Shown here: positions 39,210 to 51,764 of the stretch, in pieces | How positions within the stretch are numbered: position 1 is the stretch's first letter | Layout: each line of letters opens with the position of its first letter | NCBI RefSeq assembly: GCF_003010965.1 | Contig: NZ_PGGM01000001.1 | Location: 62,001-126,000, forward strand | Direction of reading: 5' to 3' | Length of the DNA stretch: 64,000 nt | Source: Phyllobacterium sophorae | Lineage (GTDB): Bacteria > Pseudomonadota > Alphaproteobacteria > Rhizobiales > Rhizobiaceae | The notes under the pieces: model-generated | Databases searched by the model: none | What the model saw: the letters and a program-made list of their open reading frames with translations, nothing else | What the model was told of the DNA's origin: nothing | Position numbers and translations under genes: made by a program

Positions 39210-39530
39210 TCACATCTTCAACATGGCAACATCAGGCCTTTGTTCCCAAGACTCACCTGCCGCAAGAATGCAACTCTTTCCGGAGACGTCCGTGACTATG
39301 ATGGTCCAGGTGGCGCCCTTGGCGGAAAGATAAAGTTCGAGGATTGCTTTGTCTCCAACCAGTCCGTAGGCCCCCTGAAGTTCCTGGAACTCGCTCTTCA
39401 AATATTCGGCAATCTCGGCATGTTTGGCACAGGCAAGTATCTCTGCGCGGGCAGCGGCCGTGAAACCTGCGGCCTCCAATGCCATTGCAAAAACGAACAT
39501 CATCATTCGATGAGTATAAATGCGTTTCAT
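39210..39530 (-). CDS. Small secreted protein, unknown function
   Basis: This 106-residue product has a signal peptide (MKRIYTHRMMMFVFAMALEA...AAARA, about 1-27). The mature part has two cysteines (LACAKHAEI and KSCILAAGESW) and a TWTIIVTDVSGKSC strand region. It resembles small exported rhizobial proteins with a C-terminal WTIIVT...C..A.G.. pattern; no function is known to me. ATG 39530 has AAGGAGG about 6 bases upstream, a strong site. Convergent with the GntR gene, 28 bases apart. Confidence 0.75.
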   Translation of the reverse strand: MKRIYTHRMMMFVFAMALEAAGFTAAARAEILACAKHAEIAEYLKSEFQELQGAYGLVGDKAILELYLSAKGATWTIIVTDVSGKSCILAAGESWEQRPDVAMLKM

Positions 39531-39708
39531 AACGCACCTCCTTGGCCAGTCCGATCCGGCAACAGGGGGCGTGTCGTTGCGCTCATACCGGAAGGATGAC
39601 AGCTCGTTGTTTCGTACGCACCGTGTCGCTCCTTTCTGTGACAAACCGGCCAAACTGCCGATTCCATCTACGTAAATGACGTGGGAATTTTTCATCGGAA
39701 CTTCAAGC

Positions 39709-39743
39709 AAAAGGGCCACAGCAAAATTGCTGCGGCCCCTTTC
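39709..39743 (-). terminator. Intrinsic terminator of mmsA
   Basis: A long stem pairs AAAAGGGCCACAGC with GCTGCGGCCCCTTT (one mismatch/bulge) around AAAATT. It is followed by TTTTGC on the minus strand, 23 bases past the mmsA stop. Confidence 0.8.
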
Positions 39744-39765
39744 TAAGCAAATATTCCGTTGGGTC

Positions 39766-41262
39766 CTATTTCATCGTCGGGATGACGAACTCCGCACCAT
39801 CTTTCACACCGGATGGCCAGCGTGACGTAACGGTCTTTGTTTTGGTGTAGAAACGAAACGCATCCGGACCATGCTGGTTGAGATCGCCGAAGCCAGAGCC
39901 TTTCCAGCCGCCGAAGGTGTAGTATGCGATCGGAACCGGGATCGGCACATTGATACCGACCATGCCGACCTGAACGCGCGAGGCGAAATCGCGAGCCGCA
40001 TCACCGTCACGCGTGAAGATTGCAACACCATTGCCGTATTCATGCTCGTTCGGCAGGCGGATCGCGTCTTCGTAGGTTTCCGCACGCACAATGCCGAGAA
40101 CCGGTCCGAAGATCTCTTCTTTGTAGATGCGCATGTCCGGCGTCACATGGTCGAACAGGCAGCCGCCCATATAGTAGCCGTTCTCGTAACCTTGCATCTT
40201 GAAGCCGCGACCGTCGACGACAAGCTTGGCTCCTTCCTCCACCCCGAGATTGACATAACCCAGGATGCGCTCCAGTGCCTGCCTGGTAACGACCGGACCG
40301 TAGTCCGCCGCCTTGTCGGTCGAAGGTCCAACCTTGAGGCTTTCAACGCGCGGGATCAGGCGTTCGACCAGACGATCGGCCGTGTCCTTGCCGACTGGCA
40401 CCGCAACCGAAATCGCCATGCAGCGTTCGCCCGCGGAACCATAACCCGCACCTATCAGCGCATCGACGGTCTGATCCATGTCTGCATCTGGCATAATGAT
40501 CATATGGTTCTTGGCGCCGCCAAAGCACTGGGCACGCTTGCCGTTCGCCGTTGCGCGGCTGTAGATGTATTGCGCGATCGGTGTTGAGCCGACAAAACCG
40601 ACAGCCTTCACATCCGGGTCATCAAGGATGGCGTCGACTGCTCCTTTGTCGCCGTTGACAACATTGAAGATACCGGCAGGAAGGCCGGCTTCAATGAAGA
40701 GTTCAGCAAGCCGCATCGGCACGCCCGGATCACGCTCCGAAGGCTTCAAAATGAAGGCGTTGCCGGAGACGATCGCGGGACCGGCCTTCCACAGCGGGAT
40801 CATCGCGGGGAAATTGAACGGTGTAATGCCAGCAACGACACCGAGCGGTTGACGCATCGAATAGACGTCAATACCCGTACCGGCACTGTCGCTGAATTCC
40901 CCTTTGAGCATATGCGCGGCACCAAGGCAGACTTCGACGACTTCAAGGCCGCGCTGGATATCCCCTTTGGCGTCGGGAATGGTCTTGCCGTGCTCGCGTG
41001 CCAGAAGTTCGGCTAGCGAGTCATATTCGGCCTCGACCAGTTCAAGGAATTTGCGCATGACACGCACGCGGCGCTGTGGATTGGTCGCCGCCCAGCCCGG
41101 CTGTGCCGCCTTTGCATTCTCGACGGCTGCCCGGACTTCGGCCGCAGTTGCCAAAGCCACCGTGCCCTGAACGGTGCCGTCCATAGGCTGGAAAATCTCG
41201 GTCGTACGACCGCTTGTTCCGGCGACATGCTTGCCACCGATAAAATGTCCGACTTCACGCAT
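39766..41262 (-). CDS. mmsA: Methylmalonate-semialdehyde dehydrogenase (CoA-acylating)
   Basis: This 498-residue aldehyde dehydrogenase has the MmsA hallmark N-terminus (VGHFIGGKHVAGTSGRT), GVVAGITPFNFPAMIPLW, and the CoA-acylating family's catalytic Cys in GSAGERCMAISVAVPVG. It converts (methyl)malonate semialdehyde to propionyl- or acetyl-CoA in valine, beta-alanine and inositol breakdown. ATG 41262 has GGGAGG about 9 bases upstream. A LysR regulator is divergent across 133 bases, probably controlling it. Confidence 0.93.
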   Translation of the reverse strand: MREVGHFIGGKHVAGTSGRTTEIFQPMDGTVQGTVALATAAEVRAAVENAKAAQPGWAATNPQRRVRVMRKFLELVEAEYDSLAELLAREHGKTIPDAKGDIQRGLEVVEVCLGAAHMLKGEFSDSAGTGIDVYSMRQPLGVVAGITPFNFPAMIPLWKAGPAIVSGNAFILKPSERDPGVPMRLAELFIEAGLPAGIFNVVNGDKGAVDAILDDPDVKAVGFVGSTPIAQYIYSRATANGKRAQCFGGAKNHMIIMPDADMDQTVDALIGAGYGSAGERCMAISVAVPVGKDTADRLVERLIPRVESLKVGPSTDKAADYGPVVTRQALERILGYVNLGVEEGAKLVVDGRGFKMQGYENGYYMGGCLFDHVTPDMRIYKEEIFGPVLGIVRAETYEDAIRLPNEHEYGNGVAIFTRDGDAARDFASRVQVGMVGINVPIPVPIAYYTFGGWKGSGFGDLNQHGPDAFRFYTKTKTVTSRWPSGVKDGAEFVIPTMK

Positions 41263-41395
41263 TGCGAGCAACCTCCCTGCAATTGATTGATTTCTGTTAT
41301 CCCTATCATCGCGCTTCAAAATCTTTATTGCAAGCCGATCAAAAGCGTATCCGTTGTGCGAAAATTGAAGTACCACTATATTTGGAGGACACTTC

Positions 41396-42277
41396 ATGAA
41401 TTGGGATGACGTGCGTATTTTTCTGGCTGTGGCTCGTTCGGGACAGATACTCGGTGCCGCGAAACGCCTCGGTGTCAACCATGCAACCGTAGCACGTCGG
41501 CTCACTGCGCTTGAGAATGATCTCAACACCAAACTCCTCACACGGCGCACGAATGGCTGCGAGCTTACTCACGCCGGTGAGGAATTCCTGCTGTCAGCCG
41601 AGCGTATGGAAGCCGAAATGCTGTCTATACGCTCGTCGCTCGGCGACGCGGACGTAGCAATTTCGGGGTCGGTCCGCATTGGCGCGCCCGACGGCTTTGG
41701 TGTGACATTCCTGGCGCCGCGTCTGGCACTGCTGACTGCCCGGTATCCGGATCTCAAGATCCAGCTGGTTCCAGTCCCGCGCTCCTTTTCCCTGTCGCGC
41801 CGCGAAGCCGATATTGCCATTACGGTCGACCGGCCAGATCAGGGCCGTCTCGTCGCTCGCAAACTGGTCGATTACAGCCTGCGCCTTTATGCCAGCCGCG
41901 CCTATCTCGCTGAATATCCTGCGCCGCAATCTATCGATGAGCTCTCCCGGCACCGTCTGGTCGGCTATGTGGACGATCTGGTCATTAGCCCTTCATTGAA
42001 TTATGCGCCCGAGATTACGCGGGACTGGCGTCCTGCTTTCGAGATTTCCAGCGCCCTCGGACAGGTCGAAGCAGTGCGGGCGGGTGCAGGGATTGGCATC
42101 TTGCACATGTTCATCGCGCGTGAACACGACGACTTGATCCCGGTATTGCCGGAACGTACGATCCGCCGCTCCTATTGGTTGGCCTATCACGAATCCGTTC
42201 GCACCCTCCGCCGCATCACGGCCGTGTCCAGCTTTATTTCCGATCTGGTGAACAGTGAGACCGGCCGATTTTCTTGA
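41396..42277 (+). CDS. LysR-family regulator divergent from mmsA
   Basis: This 293-residue LTTR has an N-terminal winged HTH (DVRIFLAVARSGQILGAAKRLGVNHATVARRLTALE in two helices) and a C-terminal co-inducer domain (GSVRIGAPDGFGVTFLAPRL...). The VNHATVARRL reading helix belongs to the subgroup often found next to aldehyde dehydrogenase genes. GGAGG lies eight bases upstream of the ATG. Likely activator of mmsA; the inducer is unknown. Confidence 0.88.
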   Translation: MNWDDVRIFLAVARSGQILGAAKRLGVNHATVARRLTALENDLNTKLLTRRTNGCELTHAGEEFLLSAERMEAEMLSIRSSLGDADVAISGSVRIGAPDGFGVTFLAPRLALLTARYPDLKIQLVPVPRSFSLSRREADIAITVDRPDQGRLVARKLVDYSLRLYASRAYLAEYPAPQSIDELSRHRLVGYVDDLVISPSLNYAPEITRDWRPAFEISSALGQVEAVRAGAGIGILHMFIAREHDDLIPVLPERTIRRSYWLAYHESVRTLRRITAVSSFISDLVNSETGRFS

Positions 42278-42395
42278 ACACCGCTTGTGACGAATGAATG
42301 CGAAAATGTGATTAACCAGCATGGAACAAATTTGACCCTTTCGGCTTCAAATGATGCACCATAATGGTCGACTCGAATCGTCTCGGAGAGGAAAA

Positions 42396-42770
42396 ATGTA
42401 CCGATATATCCTGGCATTTGCGATTGCTCTTGGTGGCGCACAGTTCATATCGGAGCCCGCCCAGGCACAGAACGCCGTCAAATGCGAATCGCGCAAGTTC
42501 AAATACAGGGAATGCGATACTGATATGCGCCGTCCGCGCATTACACGGCAGCTTTCGAGGTCTCCCTGCATTGCGGGCGATACTTGGGGATTTCAGCGGG
42601 GTACGATCTGGGTGGACAGGGGTTGCGGTGCAGTTTTCGCGGATTCTGGCCGGCCACGCTGGCGCGAGCGGGATAGGGGCTGGGACGACCGCTACGCACC
42701 GCGCGCAGACGACGAATACTATCCCCGGCGCAGGCGCAGTGATGGCGTTGAACTGGAACTAGACTTCTAG
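42396..42770 (+). CDS. DUF3011-like secreted protein
   Basis: This 124-residue exported protein has signal peptide MYRYILAFAIALGGAQFISEPAQA (about 1-24). The DUF3011-type core follows, with paired cysteines (VKCESRKFKYREC; SPCIAGDTWGFQRGTIWVDRGCGAVF). The tail is rich in Arg, Asp and Tyr. ATG 42396 follows GGAGAGG. Function unknown. It converges with macB, 17 bases apart. Confidence 0.78.
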   Translation: MYRYILAFAIALGGAQFISEPAQAQNAVKCESRKFKYRECDTDMRRPRITRQLSRSPCIAGDTWGFQRGTIWVDRGCGAVFADSGRPRWRERDRGWDDRYAPRADDEYYPRRRRSDGVELELDF

Positions 42771-42787
42771 GCCAGGACCCTACGGGC

Positions 42788-44731
42788 CTATTCTGAGCTG
42801 AGTGCAACGGCCGGCTGGAGCCTTGAAGCGTTTCGAGCCGGCAGATAGCCGAAGACCAAGCCCGTCAGAAAAGAGCACGCAAACGCCAAGGCAACCGGCC
42901 CGACGGTGAAACTGATCGGCGCACCGAGAAACTTCGCAAGAACGCCCGTGCCTAGACCGGCCAAAACTCCGATCGCCCCGCCTATGGCGGAAACAACGAG
43001 CGCTTCAATAATGAACTGCAGCAATATATCGCGCTGCCGGGCGCCTGTTGCCATGCGAACACCGATCTCACGGGTCCTTTCACTGACGCTGACCAGCATG
43101 ATATTCATAACGCCTATACCGCCAACGAGCAGCGAGATCGCGGCAACGGCACCCAAAAATAATTTGAGCGTGTTCGATGTCTCAGTGACGGCCTCACGAA
43201 TGGACGCCATATTGGTGATCTGCGTGTCTTGCTTCTTGTGGCGCCGGTCAAGCAGCGCCTGAAGTGTCTCCTGCGTCGCATCTATGGCGCCGCCATCTTT
43301 CACCTGGACAGTGATCGACCGGACGTTACGCTGGCCAAATAGCCGCATGCTCCCGGTTGTCAGGGGAACGAGGATCGTATCATCCTGGTCATTGCCACCT
43401 GGCCCGGCGCCCATTTCGCTCATGACCCCGATAATCTGGAATGGAATTTTGTTCACCAGCACATATTTGCCGAGCGGGCTTTCCCCATCGGGGAAAAGCG
43501 TTTTTGTCACCGTCTGCCCCAGCACAGCCACGGGCGCATATGCATCCATATCACCCTGGTTGATGAATTCGCCTTGTCCGACTTTCCAGGATTTCGCCTG
43601 CGTAAATTGCGGAACGGTGCCGTTGGCTGTCGTTTGATAGTCGATGTTGCCATAGCGGACAGTCACGGTGCTTGTCATCTCCGGTACAGCAAAGGCAATG
43701 TTTGGCTGTTCAAGGATGGCATCGGCATCGGCCGGGATCAGCGTGACGACGCTGCCACCGGTTCCACCACGGAAATTGGCCATGTTAGGCCGAATTACCA
43801 GGAGATCCGAACCCATTGACGAAATGCGGTCAAGCACCGAATTCTGTGCCCCGGTCCCAATGGCCAGCATCGCCACAACAGAACCGACACCGATGACAAT
43901 GCCAAGCAAGGTCAGGATCGTGCGGAACAGATTGGCATGCAGTGCACGGATCGCCATCTTGATTGCTTCAGTCACATCAGCGATCGCTGCGACGCCCTCA
44001 ACTGCCCTTTGCTTGAGCCCGGAAGCCGCTTCGGGATTGCTGCGCCGCTTCTTGGTACGATCAGAAATGATCCGCCCGTCACGGAGCTCGATCAGACGAT
44101 CGGCTTGCTCGGCAACTTCGCGCGAATGAGTAATGACGATGATTGTGTGGCCGCCCTCGTTCATGCCGCGCAGGAGCGCCATGACTTCTTCGCCGCTCTG
44201 GCTATCCAGCGCGCCGGTCGGCTCGTCCGCAAGAATGACGCGCCCGCCATTCATCAATGCCCGAGCAATGGAGACACGCTGCTGCTGACCGCCCGAAAGC
44301 TGGTTGGGGCGATGATCCAGCCTGTCGCCCAGCTTCAGCGAGTTGAGCAGCGCCTCCGCCCGATCGTGCCTGTCGCGCGCCGAAGCACCCGCATAGACCG
44401 CCGGAACCTCGACATTTTCCTGCGCGCTCGCCGTCGGTATGAGATTGTAGCTCTGGAAGACGAACCCGAAGGTCCGGCGCCGCAATCCCGCAAGTTCGTC
44501 TGGCTCAAACCCGGATACATGTTCGCCGTCGAGCAGATAATTGCCGCTCGTCGGCTTATCGAGACAGCCCAGGATATTCATCAGCGTTGACTTGCCAGAG
44601 CCGGATTGCCCAATGATCGCAACAAACTCACCCGCCTCGATATCGAGCGAAATGCCGTGCAGGACCTCAACGGCGAGGTCGCCATTGTGGTAGGTCTTGC
44701 TGATATCCTTGAGCGAGATAATTGCGGTCAT
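42788..44731 (-). CDS. macB: MacB-type ABC exporter (ATPase-permease fusion)
   Basis: This 647-residue inner-membrane protein has an N-terminal ATPase (Walker [10 protein letters not shown] near 42-50, [26 protein letters not shown]). It continues with a MacB-type permease: first helix [23 protein letters not shown] near 270, a large periplasmic domain, and three C-terminal helices ([38 protein letters not shown] in part). It works with MacA and an outer-membrane channel in macrolide, peptide or siderophore efflux. Starts three bases after macA. Confidence 0.92.
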   Translation of the reverse strand: MTAIISLKDISKTYHNGDLAVEVLHGISLDIEAGEFVAIIGQSGSGKSTLMNILGCLDKPTSGNYLLDGEHVSGFEPDELAGLRRRTFGFVFQSYNLIPTASAQENVEVPAVYAGASARDRHDRAEALLNSLKLGDRLDHRPNQLSGGQQQRVSIARALMNGGRVILADEPTGALDSQSGEEVMALLRGMNEGGHTIIVITHSREVAEQADRLIELRDGRIISDRTKKRRSNPEAASGLKQRAVEGVAAIADVTEAIKMAIRALHANLFRTILTLLGIVIGVGSVVAMLAIGTGAQNSVLDRISSMGSDLLVIRPNMANFRGGTGGSVVTLIPADADAILEQPNIAFAVPEMTSTVTVRYGNIDYQTTANGTVPQFTQAKSWKVGQGEFINQGDMDAYAPVAVLGQTVTKTLFPDGESPLGKYVLVNKIPFQIIGVMSEMGAGPGGNDQDDTILVPLTTGSMRLFGQRNVRSITVQVKDGGAIDATQETLQALLDRRHKKQDTQITNMASIREAVTETSNTLKLFLGAVAAISLLVGGIGVMNIMLVSVSERTREIGVRMATGARQRDILLQFIIEALVVSAIGGAIGVLAGLGTGVLAKFLGAPISFTVGPVALAFACSFLTGLVFGYLPARNASRLQPAVALSSE

Positions 44732-44734
44732 GGC

Positions 44735-46030
44735 TTAGAACATTGGCGGCATGCGCATGCCGCGTTGCGAACGATTGCCGGTGGCACGGGTCGTCGTTGC
44801 AGTGCCAGATTCACTACCTGACCCGATGACCACCAGATCACCCTCCGTCAAACCGCTCCTGATCTCCGCACTGACGCGGTTTCGGATGCCAACTTCGACT
44901 TCACGCGTCTCTGTTGCACCTGAGGCATTGACAATCGTCACTTCCGCCTTGTGTAGCTCACCATCGGCGGCCGCGCGGCGCGAACCGGGGTGAACTGCAG
45001 CACTCGGCACCACAAGAACATTCTTGGCGGCCGACTGCACGAAGAACACCTGGGCACTCATCGAGATCATCAGATCACCGTCAGGATTGGGCACATCAAA
45101 CAGCGCGTAGTAGAGAACGACATTGTTTTCGATGTCGGGTGTCGGCTGGATCTGCCGCAGCTTGCCGGTATAGCGCTTGCCCGGCTGACCGAGCAGCGTG
45201 AAATAGGCATCCATGCCGATTTTGAGCTTGCTGACATCCGCTTCCGACACCTGTGCCTTGACCGTCATCGTTGACAAGTCTGCAATCGTGACGATGGTCG
45301 GAGCGGTCTGGCTCGCGTTCAGCGTCTGGCCTTCCTTGACCGGAACGGCTGCGATCGTGCCGGCCATCGGTGCGTAGATCTTTGTGTAGCCGAGATCCAC
45401 CTCATCGCCGTCGAGCGTCGCCTTCTGTTTCCGGATCTGTGCTTCCAAAGCGTTCACATCGGCTTCGGCCGTCGCAAGATCGGCAACGGCCTGATCAAGG
45501 ACAGATTGAGAGACGCTCCGCGTCGCCACGAGGTTGCGCTGGCGTTCAATATTGGCCTGTTTCAATACGAGCTGAGCCTTTTTGGAAACAAGCTGCGCTT
45601 GCAAGTTGGCGAGTTCCGCCTGATCGATTTCAATCCGGTTCTGAATGGTCGCGGGATCAATCTCGCCAATCAGTTCGTTCTGCGTGACCGTATCACCGAT
45701 CGCAACGTGCAATACCTTCAACTGGCCGGAGACCTGCGCGCCAGCATCGACGGACTTGACAGAATCGAGTGTACCAACGGCAGTCACGGCATTTTCGATG
45801 TCACCGCGCACGACTGCCTGCGTCACCACGGCTGCGGTTGACATGGAGGTTCTGTATTGGCTCCACGCATAATAGCCCGTCCCTGCCACAACGAGGACAA
45901 CTGGCAGCCACATCCAGAGACGTGAGCGCCGATTCTTTCGTCCCGGAGGAACGGCACCCGGAATAAAGGTGACATTGGACGTATCCTGCAACGCCTTATC
46001 TTGTTTGGCCGTTCTGGCTGTCTCGGTCAT
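44735..46030 (-). CDS. macA: MacA-type periplasmic adaptor
   Basis: This 431-residue adaptor has one N-terminal membrane anchor (RLWMWLPVVLVVAGTGYYAW). The lipoyl half-motifs are VDAGAQVSGQLKVLHVAIGDTV and TKIYAPMAGTIAAVPVKEGQTL, flanking a long alpha-helical hairpin (about 130-200) rich in Gln/Ala/Lys; beta-barrel and membrane-proximal domains follow. Coupled to macB. Two palindromes lie just upstream (46074-46088 and 46126-46149). No TolC-like gene is adjacent. Confidence 0.92.
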   Translation of the reverse strand: MTETARTAKQDKALQDTSNVTFIPGAVPPGRKNRRSRLWMWLPVVLVVAGTGYYAWSQYRTSMSTAAVVTQAVVRGDIENAVTAVGTLDSVKSVDAGAQVSGQLKVLHVAIGDTVTQNELIGEIDPATIQNRIEIDQAELANLQAQLVSKKAQLVLKQANIERQRNLVATRSVSQSVLDQAVADLATAEADVNALEAQIRKQKATLDGDEVDLGYTKIYAPMAGTIAAVPVKEGQTLNASQTAPTIVTIADLSTMTVKAQVSEADVSKLKIGMDAYFTLLGQPGKRYTGKLRQIQPTPDIENNVVLYYALFDVPNPDGDLMISMSAQVFFVQSAAKNVLVVPSAAVHPGSRRAAADGELHKAEVTIVNASGATETREVEVGIRNRVSAEIRSGLTEGDLVVIGSGSESGTATTTRATGNRSQRGMRMPPMF

Positions 46031-46073
46031 CTAACCCATTCCATCTTGTTGTGCAGACGATGAGCACTCATCC

Positions 46074-46149
46074 TGATACATCTTATCAAGAAATGGAGAT
46101 GAGAGGTTCGCCCGAAAAGCATTGAGATCATTATATTTTCGTAATGATC
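46074..46149. promoter_or_regulatory. Two palindromes upstream of macA
   Basis: TGATA-CATCT-TATCA at 46074-46088 and GATCATTA-TATTTTCG-TAATGATC at 46126-46149 are perfect inverted repeats in the 167 bases between rlmH and macA. Neither has a T run, so they look like protein-binding sites rather than terminators. A local regulator gene is not visible. Confidence 0.5.
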
Positions 46150-46197
46150 ATCGTATCGCTATTATCGATGGCCGGCATGAATGGGGTCTGAATGACA

Positions 46198-46680
46198 TCA
46201 CACCCGGTGATAGGGATGCCCTGAGAGGATGGTCGTGGCGCGGTAAAGTTGTTCCGCAACCAGGATGCGGACGATCTGATGCGGCCATGTCATGGCACCA
46301 AGCGCCAGAACGAGATCGGCCCGGTCGCGCAATGAAGCATCATGCCCGTCAGGTCCGCCAATCGCGAGAAGGAGCTGGCGTTTTCCATTGTCGCGAAACC
46401 GCGCGATCACTTGGGCGAAAGCTTCCGATGGCATGGTCTTGCCGCGCTCGTCGAGCAGGATGAGAACACCACCTTGATCCAGCGCTTCCAGAACTTTTGT
46501 TGATTCTTCCTGCTTGCGCAATTCCGGCTGCTGAGCACGGCTTTCAGAAATTTCAGTGACGGAGGAAAACTCGAGGCCAAGCGGGGTACCAGTCTTTTTC
46601 AGGCGGTCCAAATAGCGGTCTGCCAATTCCCGTTCGGGGCCAGATTTCATCCGGCCCACGGCAAATACAGTGATACGCAT
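46198..46680 (-). CDS. rlmH: 23S rRNA (pseudouridine1915-N3)-methyltransferase
   Basis: This 160-residue SPOUT methyltransferase starts MRITVFAVGRMKSGPERELADRYLDRLKK, in pieces characteristic of RlmH. It has the SAM-binding knot LLAIGGPDGHD (near 104-114) and the conserved C-terminus EQLYRATTILSGHPYHR. It modifies Psi1915 in 70S ribosomes. It follows rsfS by 122 bases, the usual order. Confidence 0.95.
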   Translation of the reverse strand: MRITVFAVGRMKSGPERELADRYLDRLKKTGTPLGLEFSSVTEISESRAQQPELRKQEESTKVLEALDQGGVLILLDERGKTMPSEAFAQVIARFRDNGKRQLLLAIGGPDGHDASLRDRADLVLALGAMTWPHQIVRILVAEQLYRATTILSGHPYHRV

Positions 46681-46802
46681 GACACTCTCCAGTATCCGGG
46701 ACTATTCGACCCGAAAACATCCGAACCGGTCAACCCGGCCCTAAATCCATCAACGTTCAGAACGTTCACCGGCCTTCCGGCCCGAGCGTCCCGATCGTTC
46801 GA

Positions 46803-47186
46803 TTAATGCACGGTCTCTCCGTCGAGTTCGGGAGCCTGCCACATCTTTTCGATGTTGTAGAACTCGCGTACTTCCGGACGGAAAATATGGATGATGATAT
46901 CGCCCGTGTCGATCAGCACCCAATCACCGCTGGCTAGACCTTCGACCTTCACGCTATTGCCATGCCCGTTCTCTTTCAGAGCGCGCAAAAGCTGATCCGC
47001 GACCGCCGTTACGTGACGATGCGAACGTCCCGATGCGATGACCATATGATCACCGATAACGGACTTGCCTCGAAGGTCGATGGGGACAATGTTTTCAGCC
47101 TTGGAGTCTTCGAGACTGGCAAGGACTGACTGGAGGGCAAGAGATACGGAATTGATTCCGTTCATCTCCGCCGTTGAAGGTGCCAA
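46803..47186 (-). CDS. rsfS: Ribosome silencing factor RsfS
   Basis: This protein of up to 127 residues of the RsfS/Iojap family binds L14 and blocks subunit joining when nutrients are low. Family motifs: NIVPIDLRGKSVIGDHMVIASGRS, HVTAVADQLLRALKENGH, GLASGDWVLIDTGDIIIHIF and REFYNIEKMW. Start TTG 47186 has AGAAGGA upstream; ATG 47165 is the alternative but has its purine-rich stretch too close. Usual neighbour of nadD. Confidence 0.93.
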   Translation of the reverse strand: MAPSTAEMNGINSVSLALQSVLASLEDSKAENIVPIDLRGKSVIGDHMVIASGRSHRHVTAVADQLLRALKENGHGNSVKVEGLASGDWVLIDTGDIIIHIFRPEVREFYNIEKMWQAPELDGETVH

Positions 47187-47247
47187 GGCATCCTTCTTCT
47201 GAAATGCTGTTCTCAGTGTATTTCCTTTCCCTTAAGAACAACGCGCC

Positions 47248-47267
47248 GCAGTATGTATTCATACTGC
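47248..47267. repeat. Hairpin between nadD and rsfS
   Basis: GCAGTATG-TATT-CATACTGC is a perfect inverted repeat in the 162-base gap. It has no T run. It may be an operator or an RNA-processing stem. Confidence 0.5.
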
Positions 47268-47348
47268 ACGCTATTAAGATAGGCAGAGTCGCATGACACT
47301 TTCAAGACGTCATATCGAAGTAAGCCGTACCCAGCTTGTAACGCGACT

Positions 47349-48005
47349 TTAGCCTTTTGGTTTCGTCGCTCCATTGCGGATGTCGGTCGACGACAACAAT
47401 GACCTTGGCCCATGAATGAAAGTCCAGGCCGGTGCCTTCGAGCGTGGAAGAATCGGCGCGTCAGTCTCATCAACGCGCGCGTAGTCGAATGTCTTCGCCA
47501 TACGCGACGAAAGGAACGACAGCGTCGATCCCGGGCGGTCGATGACAGCGATCGGCAATGTCAGAGCGATTTTCTGCCAGCGCTGCCAGCGGTGAAAATT
47601 GGCAAGGTTATCCGCGCCCATGATCCAGACAAAATGCACACCCGGATTGCGTGCCTTTATCATCGCCAGCGTATCCGCAGTGTAGCGAATATGATGGGTT
47701 GCCTCGAATGCTGTAATCTTGATCCGCGGATCATGGATGAGGGCTTGGCTGCGTTCGAGCCGTTCCGCCAGGGGCGCCAGGTGGCGCGTATCCTTCAATG
47801 GATTGCCGGGTGTTACGATCCACCAGAGCTGGTCGAGCTTCAAACGCCGTAGCGCGATCTCCGCGACAAGGGCATGGCCGGCATGCGGCGGGTTGAAGGA
47901 ACCGCCAAACAAGCCGACCGTCATGCCCTTCTCGACGAAAGGCATGCGCAAATGCGCTTCGCTGACACCTGGAAAGCTTTCTCGCACCCCCGGCTTTGAT
48001 GTCAC
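47349..48005 (-). CDS. nadD: Nicotinate-nucleotide adenylyltransferase
   Basis: This nucleotidyltransferase has [14 protein letters not shown] (ATP-binding HxGH-type) near residues 31-44 and SSTDIRNG (ISSTxIR motif) near the C-terminus. It makes deamido-NAD from NaMN. The GTG start at 48005 shares four bases with the proA stop and gives 218 residues; ATG 47945 (MPFVEKGM) or 47924 would give the shorter usual N-terminus. A perfect 8-bp hairpin lies in the gap before rsfS. Confidence 0.92.
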   Translation of the reverse strand: MTSKPGVRESFPGVSEAHLRMPFVEKGMTVGLFGGSFNPPHAGHALVAEIALRRLKLDQLWWIVTPGNPLKDTRHLAPLAERLERSQALIHDPRIKITAFEATHHIRYTADTLAMIKARNPGVHFVWIMGADNLANFHRWQRWQKIALTLPIAVIDRPGSTLSFLSSRMAKTFDYARVDETDAPILPRSKAPAWTFIHGPRSLLSSTDIRNGATKPKG

Positions 48006-49285
48006 GGGCGAGTCTGGCCATTGCCGCGCACGCGGTACTTGAACGAGGTCAATTGCTCGACGCCAACTGGCCCGCGCGCATGCATCTTGCCCGTCGCAAT
48101 GCCAATTTCCGCTCCCATGCCGAATTCGCCGCCATCGGCAAACTGTGTCGATGCATTATGCAGTAGAATCGCCGAGTCGATTTCGTTGAAGAACCGTTCC
48201 ACTACATGAGCATCTTCAGCAATTACTGCTTCCGTATGATGCGAGGAAAAATGGTTGATATGCTGGATCGCGCCGCCGATGCCGTCAACGAGCTTCACGG
48301 AAATGATCGCATCCAGATACTCCGTCGACCAATCTTCATCCGTAGCCGGCTTGGCGTCAGCAAAAAGCTCGACCACCGCCCTGTCGCCGCGAATTTCGCA
48401 GCCTGCTGCGCGCAGGTCCTCCAGCAAGGGCACCAGATGCGACGAAGCGATAAGGCTGTCAACGAGAAGCGTTTCGGCTGAGCCGCATACTCCCGTTCGG
48501 CGCATTTTTGCGTTCACCGCGATCTTGCGTGCCATTGCAAGATCAGCGGACGCATCGATGTAAACGTGACAGAGCCCTTCAAGATGGGCGAAAACCGGCA
48601 CACGGGCCTCGGCTTGCACGCGCGCAACGAGGCTTTTGCCGCCGCGTGGAATGATCACATCGAGATTGCCGGCAAGGCCTTTGAGCATTTCACCGACAGC
48701 CGCGCGATCGGTGGTCGGGACCAACTGGATTGCGTCCCTTGGCAGCCCGGCCACTTCAAGGCCCTCCAATAGTGCTTGGTGAATGGCTTTCGATGAATGG
48801 GCCGAGTCCGAACCGCCGCGCAAAATCACTGCATTACCGGATTTGAGGCAGAGTGCACCGGCATCCGCCGTGACATTGGGCCGGCTCTCATAGATTACAC
48901 CGATGACGCCAAGCGGCGTGCGTACGCGCTCGATGTGTAGGCCATTGGGGCGGTCCCATTCGGCAATGACGTCTCCGACGGGATCCTGCAGCTCGGCAAT
49001 GGCGCGGATGCTTTCCGAAATACCGGCGATACGCTTGTCGTCGAGCTTGAGCCGGTCGAGGAGGGAAGCAGCCATACCGGCTTCCAGGCCATTTGCCATA
49101 TCTCGCTCGTTCGCCGTAAGGATTTCGGCGCTGCGGCGGTCGATTGCGTCAGCCATGGCAAGGAGAGCCGCGGTTTTCTGAGCCGGGTAAGCGATGGATA
49201 GTGGCTGTGCAGCGGCGCGTGCCTTGCGGCCGATTTCAGCCATCAATTCGGCAACCGACAGGTCTTCATCCACTCGTCGCAACAT
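48002..49285 (-). CDS. proA: Glutamate-5-semialdehyde dehydrogenase
   Basis: This 427-residue NADPH-dependent reductase is the second step of proline synthesis. Signatures: [34 protein letters not shown], in parts, and the catalytic Cys in [16 protein letters not shown]. It starts three bases after proB and overlaps nadD by four. Confidence 0.95.
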   Translation of the reverse strand: MLRRVDEDLSVAELMAEIGRKARAAAQPLSIAYPAQKTAALLAMADAIDRRSAEILTANERDMANGLEAGMAASLLDRLKLDDKRIAGISESIRAIAELQDPVGDVIAEWDRPNGLHIERVRTPLGVIGVIYESRPNVTADAGALCLKSGNAVILRGGSDSAHSSKAIHQALLEGLEVAGLPRDAIQLVPTTDRAAVGEMLKGLAGNLDVIIPRGGKSLVARVQAEARVPVFAHLEGLCHVYIDASADLAMARKIAVNAKMRRTGVCGSAETLLVDSLIASSHLVPLLEDLRAAGCEIRGDRAVVELFADAKPATDEDWSTEYLDAIISVKLVDGIGGAIQHINHFSSHHTEAVIAEDAHVVERFFNEIDSAILLHNASTQFADGGEFGMGAEIGIATGKMHARGPVGVEQLTSFKYRVRGNGQTRP

Positions 49286-49288
49286 CTC

Positions 49289-51552
<2,264 letters not shown>

Positions 51553-51764
51553 TCAGTCCTTTTTGATATTCCGAGGCATTACAGGAAAATCCCGGAGAAG
51601 AAAACTGGCCGCCGCAATGTTGGAGACCTTTGAGAATTCACCCTGATGAGTCAGCCGGTGTGGCTTTCGAGAACCGGAGCGGAGCGGACATATTGGTCCG
51701 TGAGCACCGGAAGCGCAAAAAACCGCACCAGATGGCCATCAGGGTAGAGAAATCAAACGGTCTC

